Assembly: GCF_002886185.1 (NCBI RefSeq)
Contig: NZ_KZ614146.1
Location: 131,927-195,926, forward strand
DNA length: 64,000 nucleotides
Direction: 5' to 3'
DNA from: Salipaludibacillus neizhouensis
Lineage (GTDB): Bacteria > Bacillota > Bacilli > Bacillales > Salisediminibacteriaceae
Both the position numbers and the translations under genes were made by a program. This document shows, one piece after another, positions 9,791-18,820 of this stretch. The notes beneath the pieces are model-generated. The model was not told the origin of the DNA, did not search any database, and saw only the letters and a program-made list of their open reading frames with translations. Numbering within the stretch: the stretch's first letter is position 1; every line of letters begins with the position of its first letter.

Positions 9791-11446
9791 TTACACTTCG
9801 TAATCTATAAAGTTCACGTCTTCACCGTTCACTGTACGTTTGCAGTTTTTTTCTTTCAAATCTAAGGAACTCTCTATACTAAGAGAATCAGTATGGATAG
9901 ATTGATAGTTAATCTTTAATGTATTGTTATCATTAATTTGAAATATAGCTTTCTGCTTTTCCATGCTAGACTTAAACTGATTAAGTGATGTTATGTTATA
10001 TTGCGAGGCTTCTTCAGTACTTATTACTTCCATAACAACACCATTTTCTTTCCCTTCACTTTTTAAAAGCATTCTATCCTCTTTTTTCTCGTGGCTAAAT
10101 GAGTGCATAAGGTGAATGGCAAAATAGCTTTGATCAACAAGACCATATAAATTTGTTTCCTCAATTAGCCAACTCCCTTTAGGTAACACGCCAATGACAT
10201 GGTTGCATCCCGAGTTAGTTAAGTCGTATGTTGCTGCTATAACATTTTTATTAAACATCACATTACTACGATTGCTTTCATGTCTTTCATCACCTGCAAC
10301 ATAATCTTCACTCGGATGAAAGAAGTAGGCTTGATTGATCCCATCAGTTTGTATTGGAAGTGTAACATCCCAGCGATGCTGCTCATTCATATGTTCTTCT
10401 GTTCTCTCCCAAATTCCTCCAAGAGCATAATCAGATGTCATATAGACATAATGATGAATGGCTTCGTGATTTACTTTATCACGCTCCATATACATGTTGA
10501 TTTTCTTTTTTATTTCCAAAGCTTTCTTATGAGAAGTTGCCCGGTCATTTAAATCGTTTGATACTTGATGATTTAGAAATCCAGCACCTTCTAACCTTGG
10601 CAAGGCTTTAGGTATATCGAAATCTCCAAATTGGATGTAATCAATGACATTATTTCGATCCTCAGGGATGTCATGAGGTAGGCCACGAGAATGGGCACCA
10701 ATCCAAGTTCCTTTGAAATAAAAATCAACACGATTTTTCCATAGGAGGTTTAATAATTTCGATAGGAGATCACTTGACTTAGTATTTACAACAAATTGGC
10801 GAGCAAAAGTCACGGCTTGAGTCCAATGCCACAACCAAGGCAGGGCTCCATATTCTCTAAAGCCATACTCGTTAACATGTTCGTATAGCTCTTTCATATT
10901 TTTATAGCCTCTATTCGCAAGAGCTTGATCATTAAAATACTGACCAAACATCAATTGATTTGCATATAGTTTGGATTCATGATGACTAAACGATTCAGGG
11001 ACTCGGTCCAAGAATGTACTTTCATAAATATGTTGAAAGGAACGTTGCAATTCTTCTTTTAAATCAGTGGGAAACGTATCTTGGTAGACATTATAAAAGT
11101 GAAGAAAGAAACTGCTAAGGAGTTCGGCCGGCAATGGATGGGGCTGAGCAACTGATGGTTTCGGAGATAGATGAAGGGGCCAATGCCCGTAAGTATCGCT
11201 TTCAGGACTTCGATCTTGTAGACGTAATCCGTCTAAAATTACTTCAACTGCAAGTTTTTCCGAGTCTTTTTTGTCGGAAGATAAACTTATTGTATCTTCA
11301 TGTACAGCAGCATAGAGGTGAGTGGCAAAATAAAAATTATCCCGTAAATCGTCTAAAAACCAAAAATTATCTTTCTTAAAAGGAAGCTTTAGCGCTTGCT
11401 CCGCAGCTAATGATATGATTTCGAGTCTTCTTTTTTCGAATGACAT
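9791..11446 (-). CDS. Uncharacterised 551-aa protein of a glycan locus
   Basis: I do not recognise the family. The first 330 or so residues are helical, with aromatic-rich stretches (YGALPWLWHWTQAV; GTWIGAHSRGLPHDIPEDRN) that resemble helical-toroid glycan enzymes. The rest looks beta-rich (MFNKNVIAATYDL; GVLPKGSWLIEE), a toroid-plus-sandwich layout like that of heparinase-type lyases. However, the heparinase HNHND block is absent. There is no signal peptide or membrane segment, so it is probably cytoplasmic. It is monocistronic, has its own terminator, and is divergent from the oxidoreductase operon at 11678 with a 230-base shared upstream region. Its position between GH59 and that operon suggests a role in the same polymer's breakdown, possibly as a lyase or hydrolase of a new family. 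Confidence 0.7.
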   Translation of the reverse strand: MSFEKRRLEIISLAAEQALKLPFKKDNFWFLDDLRDNFYFATHLYAAVHEDTISLSSDKKDSEKLAVEVILDGLRLQDRSPESDTYGHWPLHLSPKPSVAQPHPLPAELLSSFFLHFYNVYQDTFPTDLKEELQRSFQHIYESTFLDRVPESFSHHESKLYANQLMFGQYFNDQALANRGYKNMKELYEHVNEYGFREYGALPWLWHWTQAVTFARQFVVNTKSSDLLSKLLNLLWKNRVDFYFKGTWIGAHSRGLPHDIPEDRNNVIDYIQFGDFDIPKALPRLEGAGFLNHQVSNDLNDRATSHKKALEIKKKINMYMERDKVNHEAIHHYVYMTSDYALGGIWERTEEHMNEQHRWDVTLPIQTDGINQAYFFHPSEDYVAGDERHESNRSNVMFNKNVIAATYDLTNSGCNHVIGVLPKGSWLIEETNLYGLVDQSYFAIHLMHSFSHEKKEDRMLLKSEGKENGVVMEVISTEEASQYNITSLNQFKSSMEKQKAIFQINDNNTLKINYQSIHTDSLSIESSLDLKEKNCKRTVNGEDVNFIDYEV

Positions 11447-11677
11447 TTACTCACATCCTTATAGTTTTTATTTGTTTAAAAATGTTCATATAGGTTTAAT
11501 TATAACAAAGAACGAAATAGGATTCCGTGTTTTGTGCTTAGTGAATAGTTGAAAACCTATTGAAACACACCAATATCGTATAAATGAAAGACTATTATAA
11601 TCAATGAGAATGAAGTGAGTGACATGGCTTTTAGTTATAATAAATGTAGGTTATAAAAATGGAAGGATGGATGTTGC

Positions 11678-12838
11678 ATGAATGATGTGCGAGTGGGAAT
11701 TATTGGTGTGGGATCAATGGGGACGCAACACGCGAAATACCTAAGTACTAAGGAGATTACTGGCGCCAAATTGACAGCCGTTTTCGATCAAAGTGAGGAT
11801 CATGCAAATTGGATAAAAGAAAATATTTGTCACGAGGTTGCTGTGTTTTATGATTGTGAAGCGTTCTTTCAGTCAGGATTGATTGATGCAGTAATTATTG
11901 CAACTCCTCACTACGACCATTCAAAGTATGCTATACAAGCATTTAATCATGGCCTTCATGTGTTAAGTGAGAAGCCGGCAGGTGTTTATACGAAGCAAGT
12001 CAGAGAAATGAATGAGGCTGCAAGTAATAGTGGAAAGGTCTATTCTATGATGTATAACCAGCGGACGAATCCGCTTTATGTAAAGTTAAGGGATCTTATC
12101 CATTCCGGTGAATTAGGTGAAATACGGCGCATGAACTGGCTTATTACAAATTGGTATCGCTCTCAAAGTTATTATGACTCAGGAGGATGGAGAGCTACCT
12201 GGGCTGGAGAAGGTGGTGGGGTTTTAATTAATCAGTGCCCACATCAGTTAGATCTATGGCAATGGATAACAGGAATGATGCCAACGAGAATGAGAGCCTT
12301 TTGCTATTTCGGAAAACATCGAAATATTGAAGTCGAAGATGATGTAACTGCATTTGCGGAATATGAAAATGGCGCAACCGGTGTTTTTATTACATCGACA
12401 GGTGAAGCACCAGGTACAAATCGGCTGGAAATTGCCGGAGATCAAGGAAAAGTAGTGATTGAAGATGGAAAACTTTCGTTTTGGAGACTCCGCGTTCCAG
12501 AATCTCAGTTTAATGAAGAATATAAAGGCGGTTTTGGAAGTCCAGAATGTTGGAAATGTGATATCCCTGTATTAGGAGAAGAAACAGGTCATCAAGGAAT
12601 TACACAAAATTTTGTGGATGCGATTCAATCAAAAACATCTTTGATTGCCCCAGGGGAAGAGGGAATCAAAGGTCTTATGCTTTCCAATGCGATGCAATTG
12701 TCAACTTGGTTGGATAATTGGGTGGATCTCCCAATCGATGAAGACCTCTATTTTCAACAATTACAAGCCAAAATTAAATCATCTACAGTTGAAAAGAAAA
12801 ACAAAATCACGAGACTAGATGTAAAAGAAACCCATTGA
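11678..12838 (+). CDS. Gfo/Idh/MocA family NAD(P)-dependent oxidoreductase
   Basis: This 386-aa protein has the Rossmann start VGIIGVGSMGTQHAKY (residues 5-20), the family's LSEKPAGV motif (about 98) with the catalytic-type lysine, and the C-terminal Gfo domain. Such enzymes oxidise or reduce sugars and inositols. It is a close paralogue of the protein at 16371 (shared stretches include YNQRTNPLY-type, ATWAGEGGGVLINQC and EVEDDVTA), so the two arose by duplication. It heads an apparent operon of oxidoreductase, oxidoreductase, AraC regulator and TIM-barrel isomerase. The substrate is unknown; the partner gene set fits conversion of an unusual sugar via a keto intermediate. Confidence 0.9.
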   Translation: MNDVRVGIIGVGSMGTQHAKYLSTKEITGAKLTAVFDQSEDHANWIKENICHEVAVFYDCEAFFQSGLIDAVIIATPHYDHSKYAIQAFNHGLHVLSEKPAGVYTKQVREMNEAASNSGKVYSMMYNQRTNPLYVKLRDLIHSGELGEIRRMNWLITNWYRSQSYYDSGGWRATWAGEGGGVLINQCPHQLDLWQWITGMMPTRMRAFCYFGKHRNIEVEDDVTAFAEYENGATGVFITSTGEAPGTNRLEIAGDQGKVVIEDGKLSFWRLRVPESQFNEEYKGGFGSPECWKCDIPVLGEETGHQGITQNFVDAIQSKTSLIAPGEEGIKGLMLSNAMQLSTWLDNWVDLPIDEDLYFQQLQAKIKSSTVEKKNKITRLDVKETH

Positions 12839-12854
12839 AGAGAGGAAGGATAAA

Positions 12855-13928
12855 ATGAGTCGACAAGATGGCATGAATTATGCACCAAAAGGTAAGGAAA
12901 AGAAAGTTGTTCAAAAAGGGGAATTTATTTTCGGTGCCATTGCTTTAGATCACGGCCATATTTATGGGATGTGTAACGGACTAATCGAAGCGGGGGCTGA
13001 ACTTAAATGGGTATATGATCCGGACCCATTGAAAGTAGAAGCTTTTGTTAAGGCGTTTCCAAAAGTTAAAGTTGCTAGATCCGAAAGCGAAATCTTGCAA
13101 GATAAAGAGGTTAAACTAATTGCTGGGGCAGCTGTACCTTCTTTACGCTGTGAGCTAGGCCTTCGAGTGATGGACAATGGAAAAGATTATTTCACGGATA
13201 AAACGCCATTTACAACATTTGAACAACTGGAAAAGGCTAGAAAGAAATCAGAAGAAACAGGTTTAAAATACATGGTCTACTACAGTGAGAGATTACATGT
13301 GGAAAGTGCAGTATTTGCCGGGCAGCTTATTGAAGAAGGTGCCATTGGAAGAGTCCTCCAAGTCACTGGTTTTGGTCCTCACCGTTTATCTGCGGAAAAA
13401 CGTCCAGAATGGTTTTTTCAGAAGGAGTATTATGGTGGGATACTTTGTGATATTGGAAGTCATCAAATTGAGCAATTTCTCCATTATGCTCAGTGTAAAG
13501 ACGGAACCGTCCAATCTAGTAAAGTGGCAAACTATTACAGCAAAGACTATCCTGAACTTGAGGATTACGGGGATGCAACGTTGATTGGGGATAACGGAGC
13601 TACGAACTTTTTTCGAGTAGATTGGCATACTCCGAACGGCTTAAGAACATGGGGGGATGGTCGGACATTTATTCTAGGTACCGATGGTTATATTGAAATT
13701 CGGAAGTATATTGATGTTGCACGCGAAGACGGCGGAGATCAACTGTTTCTTGTAAATGACAAAGAGGAGAAGCAATATTCACTAAAAAATAAAGTAGGAT
13801 TTCCATTCTTTGGCGAACTAATTCTAGACTGTTTAAATCGTACGGAAATTGCTATGACTCAAGAGCATGCATTTAAAGCAGCTGAGCTTTGCTTAGAAGC
13901 TCAAGAGAAAGCGATAAGAGTTGAATAG
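12855..13928 (+). CDS. Gfo/Idh/MocA family oxidoreductase, second type
   Basis: The 357-aa protein begins 16 bases after the preceding gene behind AGAGGAAGG. Its Rossmann region (FIFGAIALDHGHIYGMCNGL, about 26-45) lacks the usual GxGxxG form and has DHGHIYGM instead, a subtype seen in clusters together with classical Gfo enzymes. The TDKTPFTTFEQL segment replaces the EKP motif. The C-terminal half carries GGILCDIGSHQIEQFLHY, typical of Gfo domains. It is not close to the 11678 protein, so the pair may act on successive intermediates or form a mixed system. The substrate cannot be told from sequence. Confidence 0.85.
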   Translation: MSRQDGMNYAPKGKEKKVVQKGEFIFGAIALDHGHIYGMCNGLIEAGAELKWVYDPDPLKVEAFVKAFPKVKVARSESEILQDKEVKLIAGAAVPSLRCELGLRVMDNGKDYFTDKTPFTTFEQLEKARKKSEETGLKYMVYYSERLHVESAVFAGQLIEEGAIGRVLQVTGFGPHRLSAEKRPEWFFQKEYYGGILCDIGSHQIEQFLHYAQCKDGTVQSSKVANYYSKDYPELEDYGDATLIGDNGATNFFRVDWHTPNGLRTWGDGRTFILGTDGYIEIRKYIDVAREDGGDQLFLVNDKEEKQYSLKNKVGFPFFGELILDCLNRTEIAMTQEHAFKAAELCLEAQEKAIRVE

Positions 13929-14009
13929 ACGGTGGTGGGTATTTCTGTATTTTGAATAAAAAATGGATAACTTTATGGTATCATGAGAAAAAATGTAAGT
14001 GGAGGCAGT

Positions 14010-14861
14010 ATGTCTATCCCATCTATTACTTCAACGCAACTAAGCCTGTCCTATTGCCGGAATACTAAACCGGATATAAACTTTCATTCTCATGAAGAAT
14101 ATGAAATCTATTATTTTCACGGCGGAGAATGCAACTATATCATTGGTGATCAGATTCATATTCTTTCACCAGGAGATTTAATACTGATGCACGGTTTAAC
14201 TTTGCATCGGCCAAAAACATTTGAAAACAAAGAGTATCATCGTACCACACTACATTTCGACCAAGTCCATTTCCGCGGGGTGCTTCGTCAAATGGGTATG
14301 GAGTACTTATTGAATCCGTTTTTCTCGTTGCAATCTTATCGGATCTCGTTTCGTGATGTAAAAAAGGAAGAAGTGGAACAACTCTTTTTATCTATGAACC
14401 AATTTAAACAGATGGATGATGCGATCTCTCAATACCGATTTCAACTCGCTTTTCTGGATATGCTAGCCTTTTTATACCCCTACTGTCAAGAATCGTTAGC
14501 TTATAACAGTGAACCACAATCTGAAAAGGAGAAAAATGTTCAAAAGATCATTACATTTATAGAATCTCATTACAAAGAGGACATTACTCTCGACCAACTA
14601 GGGGAAGTACTTTTTCTAAGCAAATACTATCTAGTTAAGATTTTTAAAGAAGTGACAGGTGTTACGATTTTTAATTATTTATTTCATCGGAGAATTAATC
14701 AAGCAAAAATAGAGTTATTAATGAATACAAAACTTTCGATTACAGAATTAAGTTATCTGATTGGATTTAAACACCCATCTCATTTCAGCAAAGTATTCAA
14801 AGAGATTACAGGAGTCACCCCTGAGCATTATAAAGAAGTAATTAAAGCGAAAATGCCTTGA
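14010..14861 (+). CDS. AraC family transcriptional regulator
   Basis: ATG at 14010 follows GTGGAGG by 4 bases; an in-frame ATG at 13983 has no ribosome site. The 283-aa protein has an N-terminal cupin sensing domain (FHSHEEYEIYYFHGG, ILSPGDLILMHG) and a C-terminal double helix-turn-helix (about 185-280: ITLDQLGEVLFLSKYYLVKIFKEVTG, then LIGFKHPSHFSKVFKEITG). AraC proteins of this layout are usually activators that bind a sugar in the cupin. It sits between two oxidoreductase genes and a TIM-barrel gene on the same strand and probably controls that cluster, perhaps also the divergent gene at 9791. Confidence 0.92.
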   Translation: MSIPSITSTQLSLSYCRNTKPDINFHSHEEYEIYYFHGGECNYIIGDQIHILSPGDLILMHGLTLHRPKTFENKEYHRTTLHFDQVHFRGVLRQMGMEYLLNPFFSLQSYRISFRDVKKEEVEQLFLSMNQFKQMDDAISQYRFQLAFLDMLAFLYPYCQESLAYNSEPQSEKEKNVQKIITFIESHYKEDITLDQLGEVLFLSKYYLVKIFKEVTGVTIFNYLFHRRINQAKIELLMNTKLSITELSYLIGFKHPSHFSKVFKEITGVTPEHYKEVIKAKMP

Positions 14862-14904
14862 TCACTAGAAGCATTACAAATCTATCAAAGAAAGCAGGGG
14901 AAAT

Positions 14905-15765
14905 ATGAAATTTTCAGTATTTACAGTGATGACACCAGATGTAACCCCAGCAGAGTTAGTAGGGTATCTAAAGGAATATGGTTATGACGGAGTGGAATGG
15001 CGTTTTAAGGAAACCCCTTCGGAGATAAAGCAAGAAGAACCAAGCTTTTGGAGAAATAACTTATGTACGATTTCTCCCGATTATACGAATAAAGAACTAG
15101 CTGAAATACAATCATTGACAGAAGAAAACCAGATTGAAGTTGTAAGTGTGACACCTTATTTAACAAGTGGTGATTTAAAGGCAACGGAGCAGGTGCTACA
15201 AGTAGCAAAAAAGCTAGGTGCGTCGAGTATTCGTTTAGGTGTACCAATATATGACCGGACGCAGGATTATAATGAGTTATTTAATGAAGGCGTAAATTAT
15301 TTAATAGAAGCTGAAAAAATGTGTAAGCAATACGGAATAAAAGGCTTAGTTGAAACACATCACGGGACAGTAGCACCTAGCGCTGGCCTTGCGTACAGAC
15401 TAGTAAATCAATGTAATCCAGAGCATATTGGTGTCTTATATGATCCAGGAAATATGGTGCATGAGGGGTATGAGAATTACCGAATGGGTCTGGAATTATT
15501 AGGACCTTATTTAGCTCATGTTCATGTTAAAAACGCTAGTTGGCAGGTCGATCCGCAAACGGATGATGGCACAGTGGAATGGAAGGTAACATGGTCTTTA
15601 GTAGAAAAAGGAGTTGTAGATTGGAAACAAGTTTTACTCGATTTAAAAGCAGTCGGCTATGATGGATTTATTGGCATGGAAGACTTTAGTGGAGAATGTA
15701 CAACAAAAGAATCTTTAAAACACAATATGGAATGGATAAAAAAACTTTTGAATGAAATAGAGTGA
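14905..15765 (+). CDS. Sugar phosphate isomerase/epimerase (xylose isomerase-like TIM barrel)
   Basis: The 286-aa protein has the AP-endonuclease-2/xylose-isomerase-like barrel. Metal-site segments are visible: VETHHGTVAPS (about 152), VLYDPGNM (about 178), HVHVKNASW (about 207) and a C-terminal GMEDFSG. These proteins epimerise or isomerise sugars, often keto-sugars made by Gfo/Idh enzymes. It ends the 11678-15765 cluster and is followed by a strong terminator at 15791. A different member of the family is encoded at 40025. Confidence 0.88.
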   Translation: MKFSVFTVMTPDVTPAELVGYLKEYGYDGVEWRFKETPSEIKQEEPSFWRNNLCTISPDYTNKELAEIQSLTEENQIEVVSVTPYLTSGDLKATEQVLQVAKKLGASSIRLGVPIYDRTQDYNELFNEGVNYLIEAEKMCKQYGIKGLVETHHGTVAPSAGLAYRLVNQCNPEHIGVLYDPGNMVHEGYENYRMGLELLGPYLAHVHVKNASWQVDPQTDDGTVEWKVTWSLVEKGVVDWKQVLLDLKAVGYDGFIGMEDFSGECTTKESLKHNMEWIKKLLNEIE

Positions 15766-15790
15766 AGTCCTATAAAAACTTATCGCTAAA

Positions 15791-15832
15791 AAGAGCACTG
15801 AAAAAGTTTACATCGACTTTTTCAGTGCTCTT
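15791..15832. terminator. Bidirectional intrinsic terminator
   Basis: AAGAGCACTGAAAAAGT pairs perfectly with ACTTTTTCAGTGCTCTT across an 8-base loop. The T-run is better on the minus strand (TTTTTAGC), so it serves the small minus-strand gene at 15843 as well as the plus-strand operon. Confidence 0.88.
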
Positions 15833-15842
15833 AAATAGGTAC

Positions 15843-16001
15843 TCACTTTAATAGGAAAGATATAGAAATGATGACAACGGCAATATAAAATACAATCTCA
15901 AACCAAGGTTTCATTCGACTGTTCAGCAAGTTAATAGCCTTATAACCACATCTGGCAATGACTATTAGCCAAGCAATTTGAATAATGATTGTTGGAATCA
16001 T
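15843..16001 (-). CDS. Small two-helix membrane protein (52 aa)
   Basis: ATG at 16001 follows GGAGGG by 5 bases, a strong ribosome site, and the frame runs 52 codons to TGA just before a perfect terminator. The peptide has two hydrophobic segments (PTIIIQIAWLIVIA, residues 3-16, and FEIVFYIAVVIISISFLL, 34-51) joined by a basic linker with NLLNSRMKPW. The layout of ribosome site, frame and terminator is convincing for a real gene. I do not recognise the family. It stands alone between two carbohydrate oxidoreductase units. Confidence 0.65.
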   Translation of the reverse strand: MIPTIIIQIAWLIVIARCGYKAINLLNSRMKPWFEIVFYIAVVIISISFLLK

Positions 16002-16171
16002 GACATCCCTCCATAAAGTAAGTCAATTCTTTCTATACTTATGCAGAAACCAACATTACAGAACGGACAATCTATAAAATAGTTCGAAGCGATTGTTAAA
16101 TTAGAATGCAATCAAAAATAATTTCCGTTTTATTAGGATTGACAAGAAATAAATGCCGGTTTATCATAAAA

Positions 16172-16185
16172 TAACAACGTTGTTA
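16172..16185. promoter_or_regulatory. Palindromic operator TAACAACGTTGTTA, copy 1
   Basis: A perfect 14-bp palindrome with a central CG, as in LacI-family operators, about 185 bases upstream of the oxidoreductase at 16371. Identical cores occur at 41054 and 46876, each upstream of a sugar-acid or oxidoreductase gene. Confidence 0.7.
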
Positions 16186-16370
16186 AAAACGAACATGATA
16201 TTTAAAAAAAGAAAAAGTCTAGACGATATGATATTGAAGTATCTGCTGGCGGGCAACTGATCATTGAAGTACATGTGAACAAAATCAATTAGAATGTTTC
16301 ATTTATCGAATAAAGTGCTAGCTGCTTGCTGAGTTTTCCAATGATATGTGTGCAGAAGGGAAGTTAATTA

Positions 16371-17498
16371 ATGAAAAATGTACGAATTGGCGTTATCGGT
16401 TTCGGATCAATGGGTACTAAACATGCTGCTAACATTCAAGGGGAACATATTAAGGGAGCAACACTAACCGCTATCTTAGTGAAAAGAGTGGAGCAGGCAA
16501 AGACTTTTGAAGAAAATTCAGGTGAAAAGATCAAAGTGTTTACAGACGAAGATGCCTTTTTCAATTCAGGTAGTGTAGATGCAGTGATTATTGCAACACC
16601 ACATTATTTTCACTCTGGCTTAGCGATTAAAGCATTTGAACATGGGCTCCATGTATTATGTGAAAAACCAGCAGGCGTATATACGAAACAAGTACGAGAA
16701 ATGAATGAAGCATCCAAGAAAAGCGAAAAAATCTTTTCGATGATGTTTAACCAACGGACAAATCCGCTTTATCAGAAAGTGAAAGATTTAATTCAATCGG
16801 GAGATTTAGGAGAAATCCGCAGAATAAACTGGATCATTACAAATTCGTATCGATCTCAAAGCTATTATGACTCCGCCAGCTGGCGTGCAACATGGGCTGG
16901 AGAAGGCGGTGGTGTTCTTATCAATCAGTGTTCACATCAGCTTGATTTATGGCAATGGGTGACTGGAATGATGCCATCTCGTTTAAGAGCTTTTTGTCAC
17001 TTCGGTAAGTATCGAAATATTGAAGTTGAAGATGATGTCACAGCATATTTAGAGTATGAGAATGGGGCAACCGGTGTTTTTATTTCAACAACCGGAGAGG
17101 CCCCAGGTACGAATCGGTTAGAAATTTCCGGTGATCAAGGAAAAATTGTAGTAGAAAATGGAGGATTAACTTTTTGGAGACTTCGTATTTCAGAACCTGA
17201 ATTTAATCTTGAATTTAAAGGAGGATTTGGTGAACCAGAGTATTGGAAGATAGATGTACCGATCGGTGGTACAACAACTGGACACCCAGGAATCATACAA
17301 AATTTTGTCGATGCAATTACTATGGAATCAGCCTTATTAGCACCTGGTGAAGAAGGTATTCAAAGCCTTGCACTGTCCAATGCCATGCAACTATCAACAT
17401 GGTTGGATAATTGGGTAGAGTTTCCCATCGACGAAAATTTATATTATGAGAAATTACAGGAGAAAATAGTGGATTTGCAAGATAATAATTATATTTAA
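16371..17498 (+). CDS. Gfo/Idh/MocA family oxidoreductase, paralogue of 11678
   Basis: This 375-aa protein starts with VRIGVIGFGSMGTKHAANI and carries LCEKPAGV (about 98) and the same SWRATWAGEGGGVLINQC block as the 11678 protein. It looks like a recent duplicate with a different control region. It stands alone: a palindromic operator lies upstream and a strong terminator begins at its stop codon. That separate promoter suggests it is needed with the uxaB and 46927 genes, which have the same operator, whereas the 11678 copy lies in an AraC-containing operon. The substrate is unknown. Confidence 0.9.
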   Translation: MKNVRIGVIGFGSMGTKHAANIQGEHIKGATLTAILVKRVEQAKTFEENSGEKIKVFTDEDAFFNSGSVDAVIIATPHYFHSGLAIKAFEHGLHVLCEKPAGVYTKQVREMNEASKKSEKIFSMMFNQRTNPLYQKVKDLIQSGDLGEIRRINWIITNSYRSQSYYDSASWRATWAGEGGGVLINQCSHQLDLWQWVTGMMPSRLRAFCHFGKYRNIEVEDDVTAYLEYENGATGVFISTTGEAPGTNRLEISGDQGKIVVENGGLTFWRLRISEPEFNLEFKGGFGEPEYWKIDVPIGGTTTGHPGIIQNFVDAITMESALLAPGEEGIQSLALSNAMQLSTWLDNWVEFPIDENLYYEKLQEKIVDLQDNNYI

Positions 17499-17545
17499 CA
17501 AAGGCATCCTTCTATTCTTAGTAATAGCAGAAGGATGCCTTTGTT
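17497..17545. terminator. Intrinsic terminator after the 16371 gene
   Basis: AACAAAGGCATCCTTCT pairs perfectly with AGAAGGATGCCTTTGTT. The left arm starts in the TAA stop codon. Confidence 0.85.
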
Positions 17546-17577
17546 GGATGAGGGGACTATTTAATCGACATTCATTT

Positions 17578-17702
17578 AAGAAAAACGGCATAGCCGTCTT
17601 TTATTAAATACAGCGTCAGCTTCCACCGCCATCTTTTAAGTAGCAAGGGTTTCCCTTGATACGTGCGGTGTGAAGGTAGCTGCCAATTTTATAAATTCTT
17701 AT
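17578..17702 (-). repeat. Interspersed repeat family 1, copy A
   Basis: About 125 bp. It shares the end AAATACAGCG / ACGGCATAGCCGT hairpin and the other end AATTTATAAAATTGGCAGCTA with copies at 28148, 41113 and 44603. The ends form the short inverted repeat ATAAGAA/TTCTTAA. The ACGGC-ATA-GCCGT hairpin flanked by A and T runs can act as a bidirectional terminator. Confidence 0.8.
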
Positions 17703-17715
17703 CACTTAAATAAAA

Positions 17716-17744
17716 AACCGTGACTTAGTAAAGCAGTCACAGTT
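17716..17744 (-). terminator. Terminator of the racemase operon
   Basis: On the minus strand AACTGTGACT pairs with AGTCACGGTT (one mismatch) and is followed by TTTT, 10 bases past the racemase stop codon. Confidence 0.75.
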
Positions 17745-17752
17745 CCTAAAAC

Positions 17753-18820
17753 TCATATATATTTTTTAGCTACATAAGGAGAGGTCATTGCTGAAAGCAG
17801 TGCTCCATAAGAAAGGTTGAAGTCAACTTCATCTCCCACTTCCAAACGGACCTCTTTTGGGTTAAGCAAGGTATGGTCACTGCTTGATCCCAGGACCTCC
17901 ATATTTAGCTTAGGTTCCAATCCTGAAACAAGTACATCCTGCGAACCGATGCCAAGAATGGTTCTTTTCATTGGTCCTTGATCTGTAAATTGGGGATGGT
18001 TCCCGAACGCATCCTGTCCAATCTCTCCGTATGGCAACGATGGTTTTAGTTTAGACTCGATAACTTCGGCAACAAATGTAAATGCATCTGTATATAACCC
18101 TGGAATAGCACTGCGGTCAAGGGTTTCGCAGCCTAAGTAGATAGATTCACCGATTCTTAAATTCGTAATATTACCAGTATCTTCTGTGTTCATAAACCAA
18201 TTGTAATTAGCTGAATTACCACCTGAAATACAAGAAAGTGGAATGTCGTATGTTCTCCTGATAATGTCCGCCAGTGAGGATAATTCAGCTAACTTATCTG
18301 TACTTGGTTTGACACCTCCGAAACAGGCAAAGTTAGCTCCTATACCTCTGATTTTAACTCCCGGAAGCGTTAATACTTCTTGAATCACCTCATCGAGATC
18401 AGCTGGCATAATCCCCTCCCGTAAATCGCCCATTTCAATCATTAGGATAATTTCATGGACGGAGAAAGAATTGGCAGCTGCTTCAGAAAGCTTTTTAATA
18501 ACTTCTAGCTCGGTGTTCATGCTAATAGTAGCATATTGAACTACCAAATTTATTTCACTTAAAGCTGGCGTCCTTAATAAAACAAATTCTGCTTTAATGT
18601 TAGCCTCGTTCATTTTTTGTAAGTTTGCCAATTTGGTGTCTGCAATAAGTAGAATTCCTTTATCAACCATTAGCTTAGCAATCGCTGGACTTCCACAAAC
18701 ACCTTTTGTAACACCCATAATATCGAGTCCCTTAGTTCCATATAAATGGATGAGTTTATCTATATTATGAGCAATTTTAAGAAGGTTGATTTCGACTCTG
18801 GGCGTACCAGAATTGATCAA
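17753..18820 (-). CDS. PLP-dependent amino-acid racemase (alanine/ornithine racemase type)
   Basis: The 355-aa protein has the alanine-racemase N-terminal barrel, with Lys39 in DIMGVTKG as the PLP lysine. Later segments GIGANFACFGG and CISGGNSANYNW form the phosphate cup of the ornithine racemase/YhfX branch, rather than of the biosynthetic alanine racemase. The start is TTG at 18820, overlapping the TGA of the upstream DUF1611 gene by four bases, so the two are translationally coupled. Together they suggest production or disposal of a D-amino acid in the cytoplasm. The exact amino acid is not shown by the sequence. Confidence 0.85.
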   Translation of the reverse strand: MINSGTPRVEINLLKIAHNIDKLIHLYGTKGLDIMGVTKGVCGSPAIAKLMVDKGILLIADTKLANLQKMNEANIKAEFVLLRTPALSEINLVVQYATISMNTELEVIKKLSEAAANSFSVHEIILMIEMGDLREGIMPADLDEVIQEVLTLPGVKIRGIGANFACFGGVKPSTDKLAELSSLADIIRRTYDIPLSCISGGNSANYNWFMNTEDTGNITNLRIGESIYLGCETLDRSAIPGLYTDAFTFVAEVIESKLKPSLPYGEIGQDAFGNHPQFTDQGPMKRTILGIGSQDVLVSGLEPKLNMEVLGSSSDHTLLNPKEVRLEVGDEVDFNLSYGALLSAMTSPYVAKKYI

